A program made the translations under genes and the position numbers. From NCBI GenBank assembly GCA_002394235.1, contig DGTF01000079.1, forward strand, positions 9,350 to 31,460: 22,111 nt of DNA, written 5' to 3'. The notes beneath the pieces were generated by a model that did not search any database, was not told the DNA's origin, and worked only from the letters and a program-made list of their open reading frames with translations. Each line of letters opens with the position of its first letter. The stretch's first letter is position 1. Source of the stretch: Eubacterium sp. UBA4343 (GTDB taxonomy: Bacteria > Bacillota > Clostridia > Lachnospirales > Lachnospiraceae). This document shows positions 1-7,210 of this stretch, piece by piece.

Positions 1-88
1 TGTATAAGTCCAGCCGCAATGTTCTTGCCCCACGGGGAGCTTACTCACCAGTGGGCAAGAAAATAAGTGACGACAACAGGTATGAGCA
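1..88 (+). repeat. Hairpin repeat element, copy 1 (left end cut by window)
   Basis: This stretch matches the reverse complement of 2234-2321 at 82 of 88 positions, without gaps. It begins with the shared edge TGTATAAGTCC. It contains an imperfect hairpin from about 22 to 61, with arms TTCTTGCCC and GGGCAAGAA and an inner stem near GGGGAGC. No coding frame with a ribosome binding site lies in it. The element probably starts at or before base 1, so its left edge is not defined here. Confidence 0.85.
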
Positions 89-176
89 CGGAGCAATCCG
101 TAGCTTATACAGAGTGTGGTGTTATTTACAGCACGGAGCAGTCCACATCTTATACGAATGTGGCGCTGTTTACATT
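87..176 (+). repeat. Two tandem 45-nt repeat units in the asnB leader
   Basis: Units at 87-131 and 132-176 are imperfect copies of each other. Each begins CACGGAGCA, continues through a CTTATAC core, and ends in GTGG...TTTAC. In the first unit CGGA-GCAA-TCCG can form a short stem with a GNRA-type loop. The same core recurs at 5284-5309 and, inverted, at 3576-3601. The second unit ends 23 nt before the asnB start codon, so the array lies in the probable asnB leader. I see no convincing promoter hexamers inside it. Confidence 0.75.
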
Positions 177-198
177 ATGAAAGAAAGAGGATGAGATT

Positions 199-1785
199 AT
201 GTGCAGTATACTAGCTTATTGCAGTGAAGGCGGATCGGAAGAAGCACTTGCCAGAGCCCTGAGAAAAACCACCTCCCGCGGACCCGATGCTTCCAGACTG
301 ATCAACACAGAAAAGGGATTTCTCGGATTCAATCGTCTGGCCATCATGGGTCTTACACCGGAAGGAATGCAGCCTTTTGAACTGAACGGCAATTACTGCG
401 TATGCAACGGAGAAATATACGGATTTCGTCCTCTGAAGGAAGAACTGATCCGGAAGGGGTATACTTTCCGGTCAGACAGCGACTGTGAGATTCTTCTCCC
501 CCTCTATAAGGAATACGGTGTCTCCATGTTCCGCAGGCTGGATGCCGAGTTTGCGCTGGTGATCTACGACGCGGACACGGACGAGTACATCGCCGCGAGG
601 GATCCGATCGGCATCCGTCCGCTTTACTACGGGTATGACAGCAGACATGTGATCCTGTTCGCCTCTGAGCCGAAGAACCTGATCGGTCTGTGCGACAAGA
701 TCTATCCGTTCCCTCCGGGCACCTACTATAAGGACGGCGAGTTCCACACCTATCATGATCCGTCATATGTCGGCGGGGATTACAGCCACGATGACGCGGA
801 GACCATCAGCGCGAACATCCATGACAAGCTGGTCGAGGGTGTCCGGAAACGGCTGGATTCCGATACACCGGTCGGATTCCTTCTCTCCGGAGGCCTGGAT
901 TCGTCGCTTGTCTGCGGCATCGCCGCAAAGATGCTGGACAAGCCTCTCGAGACTTTTGCCATCGGAATGGATATTGACGCAATTGATCTGAAGTATGCCA
1001 GAGAGGTCGCGGAATATATTCACAGCAACCATCACGAGGTCATCATCACGAGAGACGATGTCATCAATGCCCTGGATCCTGTCATCGCGGCGCTCGGGAC
1101 CTACGATATCACCACGGTCCGCGCTTCCGTCGGCATGTATCTGCTGTGCAAGTGGATTCATGAGAACACGGACATCCGCGTCATCCTGACCGGTGAGATA
1201 TCCGATGAGCTCTTTGGATATAAATACACGGATTTCGCGCCGAACGCGGAAGCGTTCCAGAAAGAAGCCGAGAAGCGGATCCGGGAGATCAATGTCTACG
1301 ACGTGCTCCGCGCAGACCGCTGCATATCCGTGAACTCGCTGGAAGCAAGAGTTCCGTTCGGCGACCTGGATTTCGTGGATTACGTGATGCACATTGATCC
1401 GGAGAAAAAGATGAACACCTATGGAATCGGAAAGTATCTTCTGCGTCACGCCTTTGAGAAGGACGCGTGTATCCCGCACAGCATTCTGATGCGTGAGAAG
1501 GCCGCATTCTCCGACGCAGTGGGACATTCTCTTCGAAACGATATCATTGAATACGCGGACAGCTGCTACACAGATGAGGAATTCCATGAAAAAATCCAGA
1601 AGTACACTTATGTACAGCCGTTTACGAAAGAATCGCTTCTCTACCGCGAGATCTTTGAGAAGTACTACCCGGATCAGGATCAGCTGATTCCGGCGTACTG
1701 GATGCCGAACAAGGAGTGGGAGGGCTGTGACGTCAACGACCCGTCCGCCCGCGTGCTTTCCAACTACGGCGCTTCCGGTGTCTGA
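199..1785 (+). CDS. asnB: Asparagine synthetase B (glutamine-hydrolysing)
   Basis: A cytoplasmic enzyme that makes asparagine from aspartate, glutamine and ATP. The 528-aa protein has the two expected domains. The N-terminal class II glutaminase domain starts at Cys2, the nucleophile exposed after Met removal, with NRLAI (45-49), NGEIY (70-74) and SDCEILL (94-100). The C-terminal synthetase domain carries the PP-loop SGGLDSS (230-236), which binds ATP. Length is close to E. coli AsnB (554 aa). The start is fixed by Cys2 and an AGAGGATG ribosome binding site about 7 nt upstream. The gene stands alone: no co-directional partner follows within 550 nt, and hairpin repeats lie on both sides. All motifs needed for activity appear intact. 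Family assignment is very secure; physiological regulation is not visible beyond the unusual repeat-containing leader. Confidence 0.97.
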   Translation: MCSILAYCSEGGSEEALARALRKTTSRGPDASRLINTEKGFLGFNRLAIMGLTPEGMQPFELNGNYCVCNGEIYGFRPLKEELIRKGYTFRSDSDCEILLPLYKEYGVSMFRRLDAEFALVIYDADTDEYIAARDPIGIRPLYYGYDSRHVILFASEPKNLIGLCDKIYPFPPGTYYKDGEFHTYHDPSYVGGDYSHDDAETISANIHDKLVEGVRKRLDSDTPVGFLLSGGLDSSLVCGIAAKMLDKPLETFAIGMDIDAIDLKYAREVAEYIHSNHHEVIITRDDVINALDPVIAALGTYDITTVRASVGMYLLCKWIHENTDIRVILTGEISDELFGYKYTDFAPNAEAFQKEAEKRIREINVYDVLRADRCISVNSLEARVPFGDLDFVDYVMHIDPEKKMNTYGIGKYLLRHAFEKDACIPHSILMREKAAFSDAVGHSLRNDIIEYADSCYTDEEFHEKIQKYTYVQPFTKESLLYREIFEKYYPDQDQLIPAYWMPNKEWEGCDVNDPSARVLSNYGASGV

Positions 1786-1890
1786 GGACAGCAATATCTG
1801 AAACTGTAAAAAAAGCAATAACGGAAGATGTAAAAACAGCAATATCTGAAGCTGGAAGGCAATGATGACGGAAGCTGTGAAAAACTGAGA
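1786..1890 (+). repeat. Four imperfect short tandem repeats after asnB
   Basis: Just after the asnB stop come about four degenerate copies of a roughly 25-nt unit of the form GCAATA(T/A)C(T/G)GAA(G/A)(C/A)TGTAAAAA. The spacing is uneven and no reading frame is kept. The stretch is A-rich and lies in the asnB 3' region. Its function is unknown. Confidence 0.55.
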
Positions 1891-1903
1891 ATAAGTAACC
1901 ATA

Positions 1904-1923
1904 ATGCCCCGCAGGCGGGGCAT
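1904..1923 (+). terminator. Possible asnB terminator hairpin without a T-tract
   Basis: A perfect 9-bp stem, ATGCCCCGC and GCGGGGCAT, with a 2-nt loop lies about 120 nt after the asnB stop. No run of T follows on either strand, so it is a weak candidate for intrinsic termination. It could equally be the left boundary hairpin of the repeat mosaic that starts here. Confidence 0.35.
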
Positions 1924-2157
1924 CACAAGCTGTAAAGCTATGGATTCTACGGATTGGTCCGTGCTGCGCATTTTAACAATCCTGATCCTGCAGGTAAATC
2001 CCTTGGCCATGCCGGGGGATTTATTATATTTCTCTAAAGATGATAAGTATAGAGAGTTTCGTGTTAAAATAACAGGAAAAGTTACTGTCTGCGTTTTCGA
2101 AGAGCTTATACAGTAACTATCATACGATAAGTCGTGCCACATACTGTATAAGTCCCC

Positions 2158-2192
2158 GCGTCACGAAAGCTGCTTCGCAGCTTCCGTGACGC
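2158..2192. repeat. Long near-perfect hairpin
   Basis: Arms of 16 nt (2158-2173 and 2177-2192) pair at 15 positions around a 3-nt loop, beginning GCGTCACG and ending CGTGACGC. No T-tract follows, so this is not a standard terminator. It is bracketed by repeat edges and is part of the mosaic. Confidence 0.75.
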
Positions 2193-2193
2193 T

Positions 2194-2247
2194 AACAGGT
2201 ATGAGCATTCCCGCGTTGCTTCGCACCGCTCCATGCTCATACCTGTT
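2194..2247. repeat. 15-bp inverted repeat inside the mosaic
   Basis: AACAGGTATGAGCAT (2194-2208) is the exact reverse complement of 2233-2247, with a 24-nt GC-rich loop. The right arm is also the edge of the 88-nt inverted copy of bases 1-88. In copy 1 at the window start only one arm is present. This copy therefore has an extra palindromic half. Confidence 0.8.
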
Positions 2248-2343
2248 GTCGTCGCTAATGTTCTTGCCCACTGGTGAGCAAGCTCCCCGTGGGCCAAGAA
2301 CATTGCGACTGGACTTATACAGTAACAGGTTGAGAGGAGCAGC

Positions 2344-3465
2344 ATGAGCAGCGAGATCAGATATCCGGATTATGACAGGAGCCTTCTGGCATTGACAGCT
2401 TCCGTTCTGAAATATTACGGAGTCTGTGATTATGGACATACCACACTGCCGGAGATGGATTCGCTTCTGGGGCAGGGCGCGGACCGCGTGATTGTGATTG
2501 TTCTGTCCGGAATGGGAACCGCAAATCTGAACCGGCATCTGTCGGAGACGGATTTTCTTCGGGCAAATAAGGTGTGTGATCTGTCGGCAGTTTTTCCTTC
2601 GTCGACAGCCGCGGCATGCGCCACGCTGCAGAGCGGGGAATCCCCGCTGGAGCATTCCTGGCTTGGAAGAGACCTTTATTTTCCCGAGGTGGATCGAAAC
2701 ATCTCGCTTTTTTGCAATCGGGTGCAGGGGACGCGGAAGAAGGCAGCGAACTATAATGTTCCGCTGAAGTATATTCCGTATCGACCATTATTAGACAGGA
2801 TTCGCGAGGCGGATTCCCTGGTGGAGACGCATTTTCTCTCACACCGCGAGGGTGAAAGAGTCTGGAGCTTCCGTCAGGCGATGCAGCGGATCCGGAAAAT
2901 CGCTTCAGGTTCCGGGAAGAAATATATCTGTCTGTTCTGGGATGAACCGGATCTGGAGATGCATACCTTCGGCGCCGCATCCGGAAGGGCACATAACCGG
3001 ATACGGTTTCTGAATCGGGAGATCGAAAAGCTCTCCGGAGATCTGTCAGATTCGCTGGTGGTTGTCACCTCGGATCACGGAATGATCGATACGCACTGGA
3101 TTTATCTGGAGGATTACCCGCATCTTGCCGGACTTCTGGAGAGAGCCCCCTCCGTAGAACCGCGCGCAGCTGCCCTGTATATCAGACAGGGGAGGAAGCT
3201 TGAATTCGAGGAGGTTTTCCGCGATCTGTTCGGAAGTGATTTTCTTCTCCTGAGCCGGGAAGAGGTTCTGGACAGAGGGCTGCTCGGATCCGGGCACCCC
3301 GGAGAGAAGACGTACAGTATTATCGGGGATTATCTGGCGGTTGCCGCCGGAAACGTGAGCCTCGGATGGAAGCACAGGAAGCGGGAGAAGAAGAAGATCG
3401 GAAGTTATGCGGGACTGACCGCAGAGGAGATGACGGTTCCCTTCATTGCTTGCACAAAAAAATAA
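2344..3465 (+). CDS. Type I phosphodiesterase / alkaline-phosphatase-superfamily protein with altered metal site
   Basis: The 373-aa protein resembles the clostridial nucleotide pyrophosphatase/phosphodiesterase group of the alkaline phosphatase superfamily. No signal peptide is seen, so it is probably cytoplasmic. Visible landmarks are the nucleophile region FPSSTAA (84-90, probable nucleophile Thr88), WDEPDLEMH (199-207), SDHGMID (243-249), PSVEPRA (269-275) and the late His318 followed by IGDYLA. The strand that normally reads hydrophobic-DG-M/L-G reads VIVLSGMG (51-58), so the usual first metal ligand Asp is Ser55. The other ligands remain. The substrate cannot be told. The start has GAGAGGAGC 4-10 nt upstream, directly after the repeat mosaic. 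Activity may be lost or changed, or another residue may substitute. Confidence 0.88.
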   Translation: MSSEIRYPDYDRSLLALTASVLKYYGVCDYGHTTLPEMDSLLGQGADRVIVIVLSGMGTANLNRHLSETDFLRANKVCDLSAVFPSSTAAACATLQSGESPLEHSWLGRDLYFPEVDRNISLFCNRVQGTRKKAANYNVPLKYIPYRPLLDRIREADSLVETHFLSHREGERVWSFRQAMQRIRKIASGSGKKYICLFWDEPDLEMHTFGAASGRAHNRIRFLNREIEKLSGDLSDSLVVVTSDHGMIDTHWIYLEDYPHLAGLLERAPSVEPRAAALYIRQGRKLEFEEVFRDLFGSDFLLLSREEVLDRGLLGSGHPGEKTYSIIGDYLAVAAGNVSLGWKHRKREKKKIGSYAGLTAEEMTVPFIACTKK

Positions 3466-3478
3466 AACTTACAGATAA

Positions 3479-3506
3479 AATAGCGTGTCCGAAGGGGCAC
3501 GCTATT
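3479..3506 (+). terminator. Possible terminator hairpin after the phosphodiesterase gene
   Basis: AATAGCGTGTCC (3479-3490) pairs with GGGCACGCTATT (3495-3506) over 12 bp with one G-U pair and a 4-nt loop. It starts 13 nt after the stop codon, the usual place for a terminator. The following bases are GGTCGTC rather than a T-tract, so efficient intrinsic termination is doubtful. Confidence 0.45.
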
Positions 3507-3570
3507 GGTCGTCATTGCACAAAATGACAGAAGGGAGTAATATTTTATATATCAAAATACAGAAAATCTA

Positions 3571-3668
3571 AGTAACTGTATAAGCTATGGATTGCTCCGT
3601 GTTTCGCACCCCCGCAATTCTACAGGTGACCGACTTTGGCGGTCTGTGTTTTCGAAGAACTTATACAG
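3571..3668 (-). repeat. Hairpin repeat element upstream of the PucR-type gene
   Basis: The element is bounded by AACTGTATAAG (3574-3584) on the left and CTTATACAG (3660-3668) on the right, an inverted pair. Next to the left edge, CTATGGATTGCTCCGTG is the reverse complement of the core seen at 87-112 and 5284-5309. The right 27 nt (3642-3668) match 2087-2113 at 25 positions. This is the most compact complete-looking copy, about 95 nt. It ends 48 nt before the PucR start codon and makes a false upstream extension of that reading frame. Confidence 0.8.
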
Positions 3669-3716
3669 CAGCCAAGATACCGCGCAAGCGGGCGAGGCGT
3701 AGATGGAGCAGAAAAA

Positions 3717-5243
3717 ATGAAATTAAGTATGTGGATGATTGCCAACCGTCTGGCACCGCTTATGGATATCCGGACAGAGATTCATAAGGATGCCAAGCCG
3801 ATTCTGAGCAGCGCGCGGCTGGCTTATGCAACGAACTGTGTGCATGTGTATGCGGAAAAGGATTATGTCGTTTATGAGGGCGAGGATGGGGACCGTATAC
3901 AGATCTATAATCTGAGCGTTCTGGAGGCGTTTGAGATCCTTCAGGGCGTATTTGACTATTATCAGGACTGGGAGGCCAGGGTAGAGGAGGATGTCCGCAA
4001 AGGAAACTACAGGGACATCATTGAGCAAACGGAGTTTATCTTCCGGAATCCGATTCTGATACAGGACGGGAATACCAAGGTTCTGGCCATGAGTCATGTG
4101 GACAGGCTGGAATCGATGGATTCCGAGTGGCAGTACATTGCGCGCTACGGCTATTCATCTCTCAACAGTATCTATCAGATTGAGTATGAGAATCTGGAGC
4201 CGGAGAACCGGGAAAGCTGTTCGGTTTTTCACTGGAAGCAGAAGGTGGAGAATTCATTTCACGGCATTTCCAAGGCACTGTATATCGGCAATACAGAGTG
4301 CGGAAGGATTTCCGTCGTCGAGCGCGGCCACGCGGTGAATGCGGGAGATGTGCAGCTTCTGGACAGGCTTGGGCAGATCCTTCAGCCGTATATCGGCATC
4401 GCGATGCAGAATCAGGTGAGGCCCGAGAATCCGCTGTATGATTATCTTTTTGAACATTCAGGGGATAAGGAGAAGGTTCTGCGTCAGCTCGCCCATTTTG
4501 GCTGGAGTGAGGATGAGAACTTTGAGATTGCGCTGCTGGATCCGGAGGGAATGGACAATGGGATGAATCCCACAAAGGCCAGAAACGTCATCGAGCATGC
4601 GATCATGCATAATTTTTCGGGATGCTTTGTGCTCCAGAAATCGCCGTATGTGATTATTCTGACCAACCGGAATCTCTATCGGGATCGCGTCTTTCAGACC
4701 TTTCTGGTGTCGTTTACCGAGCAGAATTCCGTGTACAGCAGCTTCAGTCTGCAGGTGCGCGGCATAGAGAACATCCCGTCCCTGTACAGGCAGGCCGTGT
4801 ACGCTCTGGAGGCAGGAAAAAGGGATGAGAGACTGATGGAGGAGGATGAGCTTCTCCGGCATATCTTCCGGTTTGGAAGCTATGCCAGCCGGTTTATCAT
4901 CGAGACACCGGCCATGCAGGACAAGATCTGTGCCTGCCATCCAGCGGTGGTTCGCCTGTGGGAGCAGAAGGTGCGTAAGGGAAAAACCGAGCCTTACGAC
5001 ACCCTGAAGACATTTCTGGAAAGTGAACGCTCTATTCAGCGAACCGCTACCGAGATGTACGCCCACCGGAATACCATCACCTATCGGCTGGGAAAGATTC
5101 AGAGCATCCTGAAGGAGGATCTGGATGATCCGGAACTCCGGATGTATCTGCTGCTCAGTATGATGATTCTGGAGATGCAGCAGAGACGGGAAGAAGCAGG
5201 GGAGAACAAGGAAAAATTTACGGAGGGGGAGAATAAGAATTGA
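3717..5243 (+). CDS. PucR/CdaR-family transcriptional regulator
   Basis: A DNA-binding regulator of 508 aa. The C-terminal PucR-type helix-turn-helix (about 441-463) has the diagnostic TATEMYAHRNTITYRLGKIQ. The middle region (about 270-400) looks like the GGDEF-like domain common in the CdaR group, and the N-terminal third is an undefined sensory region. No membrane segment is seen. The open frame runs back to 3636, but those residues are encoded by the intergenic repeat. The ATG at 3717, with GGAG about 10 nt upstream, is the better start. Regulators of this family often answer to nutrients such as purines, sugar acids or amino acids, but the ligand and targets cannot be inferred here. It could control asnB or its own gene. 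It faces the minus-strand lipoprotein gene convergently, with only a repeat between them. Confidence 0.9.
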   Translation: MKLSMWMIANRLAPLMDIRTEIHKDAKPILSSARLAYATNCVHVYAEKDYVVYEGEDGDRIQIYNLSVLEAFEILQGVFDYYQDWEARVEEDVRKGNYRDIIEQTEFIFRNPILIQDGNTKVLAMSHVDRLESMDSEWQYIARYGYSSLNSIYQIEYENLEPENRESCSVFHWKQKVENSFHGISKALYIGNTECGRISVVERGHAVNAGDVQLLDRLGQILQPYIGIAMQNQVRPENPLYDYLFEHSGDKEKVLRQLAHFGWSEDENFEIALLDPEGMDNGMNPTKARNVIEHAIMHNFSGCFVLQKSPYVIILTNRNLYRDRVFQTFLVSFTEQNSVYSSFSLQVRGIENIPSLYRQAVYALEAGKRDERLMEEDELLRHIFRFGSYASRFIIETPAMQDKICACHPAVVRLWEQKVRKGKTEPYDTLKTFLESERSIQRTATEMYAHRNTITYRLGKIQSILKEDLDDPELRMYLLLSMMILEMQQRREEAGENKEKFTEGENKN

Positions 5244-5283
5244 GGTACTTCCGCAAATAAACAAGGTTTGTGAAAGTGCGAGG

Positions 5284-5370
5284 CACGGAGCAATCCGCAG
5301 CTTATACAGTGTGTGTCACAATATATCGTATGTGGCACGACTTATCGTATGGCCGTTTACTGTATATAAC
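5284..5370 (+). repeat. Hairpin repeat element between convergent genes
   Basis: The element starts with the core CACGGAGCAATCCG followed by CTTATACAG (5301-5309). It then contains a 24-nt block (5328-5351) that is an exact inverted copy of 2121-2144, and ends with GTTTACTGTATATAAC. The sequence after it (GGAAAGGAAGGATGAGG) resembles the asnB ribosome-binding region after its own repeat, yet no plus-strand gene follows here. No ordinary terminator separates the convergent genes, so the repeat may do that work. Confidence 0.75.
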
Positions 5371-5389
5371 GGAAAGGAAGGATGAGGAA

Positions 5390-6811
5390 TTAGGAACCGG
5401 ACTCTCTGCCGGCTTCGTTTCCTGTGGCTGCGGAGGCATCCTGAGATGGCGCTGAATAATCTGCGCCACCTGTGCTTTCTGTGGCGCCTGTCCCTGCTGA
5501 AGCACCGCCACCGGTCTCTGCCGCGGCACCGCTGCCTGCTCCTGCCGTGGCACCGCCGTCAGTTCCGGCACTGCCTGCAGTTCCTGCCGTGACACCGCCG
5601 CCTGTTCCGCCGGAAACCCCGTCTTCGGTTCCTGTATTCGTTCCGGAATTACCGCCGGACGTAGAGGCTGTCTGTCCTGAATCACCGCTGCCGGAGGATT
5701 GCTGATTTCCGGAGTCGGGAGCATTCTGTGAATTCGCGGAAGAGCCACTCGAAGATCCTCCGGATGAGGAAGAACTATCGTATGTGGATGTACCCCCGGA
5801 TACAGCTGGAGAAGTCTCATACCAGGTTCCTCCGGGCTGACTGCCATAGGACTGATACTGGTTGTAGTAGTAGTCTGAGGTATTCTGGCGGCTGCTGATA
5901 ATATCGTCGATATTGTCGGGCGCGTCGGAGCCGGAAGTACCCTTGCTGTCGGAGTCCGATTTTGAAGTGTCCAGATCGGTTTTCTTTACGCCGTTTTTGT
6001 TCATCAGAACGACGGAGTACATACCGGTTTCGTTGAAATAGGATTCATACGCGTTGGCATCCCGGACTACAATTCCGGAGAGGGGATCGCTGATCACGAC
6101 GGTTCCGGCATCCTGGTCATAGCCGGCCAGAACCATGCAGTGCTCGTTCTGATACCAGGTATAGGTGTATCCGTCGTACTCATAGGACTGCGATGTGATC
6201 AGGGGATCCGACATATACATCGTGCCCCAGATGACGACGGGATATCCTGCCGCCACGACCTTGCACAGATCGGACAGAGAGGTGCCCGAGGTGTTGATGG
6301 CCGCGATGTCAAGATTTTTTTCCTTGATGTACTTCTCGGCGGCGTTCACAATTCCTCCCGCAAATACGCCGGCTCCGCTTTCTGTGTGGGGATCACCTGC
6401 GTACTGGTAAGCAAGATTGTCGCCGTATTCCAGATAATTTTCGGCAATTTCTGTTTTCTGAAGGTCACATCCAAGGGAATTCAGAGCGATTGTAAGAGCA
6501 ACGGATTCGCAGCCGGTGGGAAGCTCGGGATTCTGCAGAATCTCGGGAACATCGAGGACCACCTTGCTGTCGGTGAGATCTGAGGACAGGATGGAAGCAA
6601 GAATTGTATCCGCGGAGTCGACGGACCAGTCTGCGTCGGAGACCAGATCCGCATCCGCTGCAGTATCATCAGAATTCGCGTCAACTGCCGCGGGAGATAA
6701 CTGTGTTTGGGCACTGATCTCGGTGGAAGAGGAGGAGCCGCATCCGGCAAGCATCGCCGTGGCAAGAGCGGGTACTAGTAGTAAAGATAAGATTCGGTAA
6801 TTGTTTTTCAT
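5390..6811 (-). CDS. Lipoprotein with C39-like cysteine peptidase domain and low-complexity tail
   Basis: A probable surface lipoprotein of 473 aa. The N-terminus is a lipoprotein signal (MKNNYR, hydrophobic core, lipobox LAGC with Cys24 as the lipidated residue). After an acidic linker (25-85) comes a Peptidase_C39-like domain (about 88-275) with candidate catalytic residues Cys101 in PTGCES, His224 in NEHCMVLAGY and Asp242 in ISDPLSG. Residues from about 275 to the end are low-complexity Ser/Gly/Thr/Ala with runs such as GGTGGGVTAGTAGSAGTDGG, which may span or bind the cell wall. No ABC transporter or bacteriocin precursor is adjacent, so the classic role of C39 domains in leader cleavage is not supported by context. 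The ribosome binding site is a weak AAGG. Substrate unknown. Confidence 0.88.
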   Translation of the reverse strand: MKNNYRILSLLLVPALATAMLAGCGSSSSTEISAQTQLSPAAVDANSDDTAADADLVSDADWSVDSADTILASILSSDLTDSKVVLDVPEILQNPELPTGCESVALTIALNSLGCDLQKTEIAENYLEYGDNLAYQYAGDPHTESGAGVFAGGIVNAAEKYIKEKNLDIAAINTSGTSLSDLCKVVAAGYPVVIWGTMYMSDPLITSQSYEYDGYTYTWYQNEHCMVLAGYDQDAGTVVISDPLSGIVVRDANAYESYFNETGMYSVVLMNKNGVKKTDLDTSKSDSDSKGTSGSDAPDNIDDIISSRQNTSDYYYNQYQSYGSQPGGTWYETSPAVSGGTSTYDSSSSSGGSSSGSSANSQNAPDSGNQQSSGSGDSGQTASTSGGNSGTNTGTEDGVSGGTGGGVTAGTAGSAGTDGGATAGAGSGAAAETGGGASAGTGATESTGGADYSAPSQDASAATGNEAGRESGS

Positions 6812-7000
6812 AATTTTCGCCTTTTCCCTTCCTCAGCTGTGCTGAATGGAAGGATTTATGCATGACCTTCGTAAGATGCGCTGTATCGAAGGACTTTCTT
6901 CCGCGAAAGATCCTTCTTTTCATCAGTGTCAGTATTCATTAACGAAAAGAATTTTAGCACAAACGAGGCGTGAGAAAAAGCGAAAATGTTGTGAACAATG

Positions 7001-7207
7001 TCAGAGATTCCAGATTATGGTGAACAGTACCACCAGAAATGAGAGGCAGGACAGACGCACCATAATTGATATTCTCTTCTGCGGGGACAACTTTTTGGAG
7101 GAGAAGATATGGAACCTCCGTATTGTGTTAGTGGTATTATCTGTACTGTTTATAATTGTATTTATTGTATTTGAAGTATTCGAAATGGTATTCGTAGTCG
7201 CGTTCAT
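7001..7207 (-). CDS. Probable 68-aa Asn/Thr-rich small protein
   Basis: No family recognised. The frame starts with ATG at 7207 behind a very strong ribosome binding site, AGGAGGTGTTACC, the best on this strand in the region. The first half is a degenerate repeat of Asn-Thr-Ile/Ser units (NTISNTSNTINTII), the middle is basic, and the last 20 residues (LSCLSFLVVLFTIIWNL) are hydrophobic and could insert in a membrane. It lies between two minus-strand genes and runs towards the C39-like lipoprotein gene 190 nt downstream. The ribosome binding site is paired in a hairpin (see the regulatory entry). Low complexity means the frame could be fortuitous, but the start signal is hard to explain otherwise. 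The overlapping plus-strand frame has no comparable start. Confidence 0.5.
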   Translation of the reverse strand: MNATTNTISNTSNTINTIINSTDNTTNTIRRFHIFSSKKLSPQKRISIMVRLSCLSFLVVLFTIIWNL

Positions 7208-7210
7208 GGT

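Larger units (their letters stand above)
1918..2326. repeat. Mosaic of hairpin repeats between asnB and the phosphodiesterase gene
   Basis: Most of this 558-nt gap without a gene is repeat. From left to right: a degenerate GCTATGGATT...GGTCCGTG core (about 1937-1963); a hairpin with arms AATCCC/GGGATT near 1997-2021; a 27-nt block at 2087-2113 that matches 3642-3668 at 25 positions; a 24-nt block at 2121-2144 that is an exact inverted copy of 5328-5351; a hairpin at 2158-2192; a second hairpin at 2194-2247; and 2234-2321, the inverted copy of bases 1-88. The edge motif CTTATACAG or its complement occurs at 2105, 2144 and 2314. The mosaic stops 18 nt before the next start codon. A TTGGCC-N16-TATATT pair at 2003-2030 might be a weak promoter. 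Confidence 0.8.

Noticed and set aside
763..2142. Minus-strand open frame of 459 codons opposite asnB and its downstream region
   Set aside because: It lies antisense to a gene with full family motifs, has no good ribosome binding site and no recognisable domain, and its 5' part is built from intergenic repeat.
3636..3716. N-terminal extension of the PucR-type protein
   Set aside because: The 27 extra residues are encoded largely by the intergenic repeat (the same CVFEELIQ translation occurs at 2090-2113), and a better ribosome binding site precedes the ATG at 3717.
4458..5264. Minus-strand frame of 268 codons opposite the PucR-type gene
   Set aside because: Antisense to a clear regulator gene. 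The residues show no domain and the start has no ribosome binding site.
1..5370. CRISPR array
   Set aside because: The repeats differ in length, spacing and orientation, with no regular repeat-spacer pattern and no cas genes.
5472..5705. Plus-strand Pro/Val/Ala-rich frame
   Set aside because: It is the complement of the Gly/Ser/Thr low-complexity tail of the C39-like lipoprotein, which explains its composition.
7109..7174. 21-codon plus-strand frame (MEPPYCVSGIICTVYNCIYCI) behind GGAGGAG
   Set aside because: The ribosome binding site is good, but the peptide is very short, the site can pair with CCTCC just inside the frame, and the other strand has a better case. Kept only as a remote possibility.
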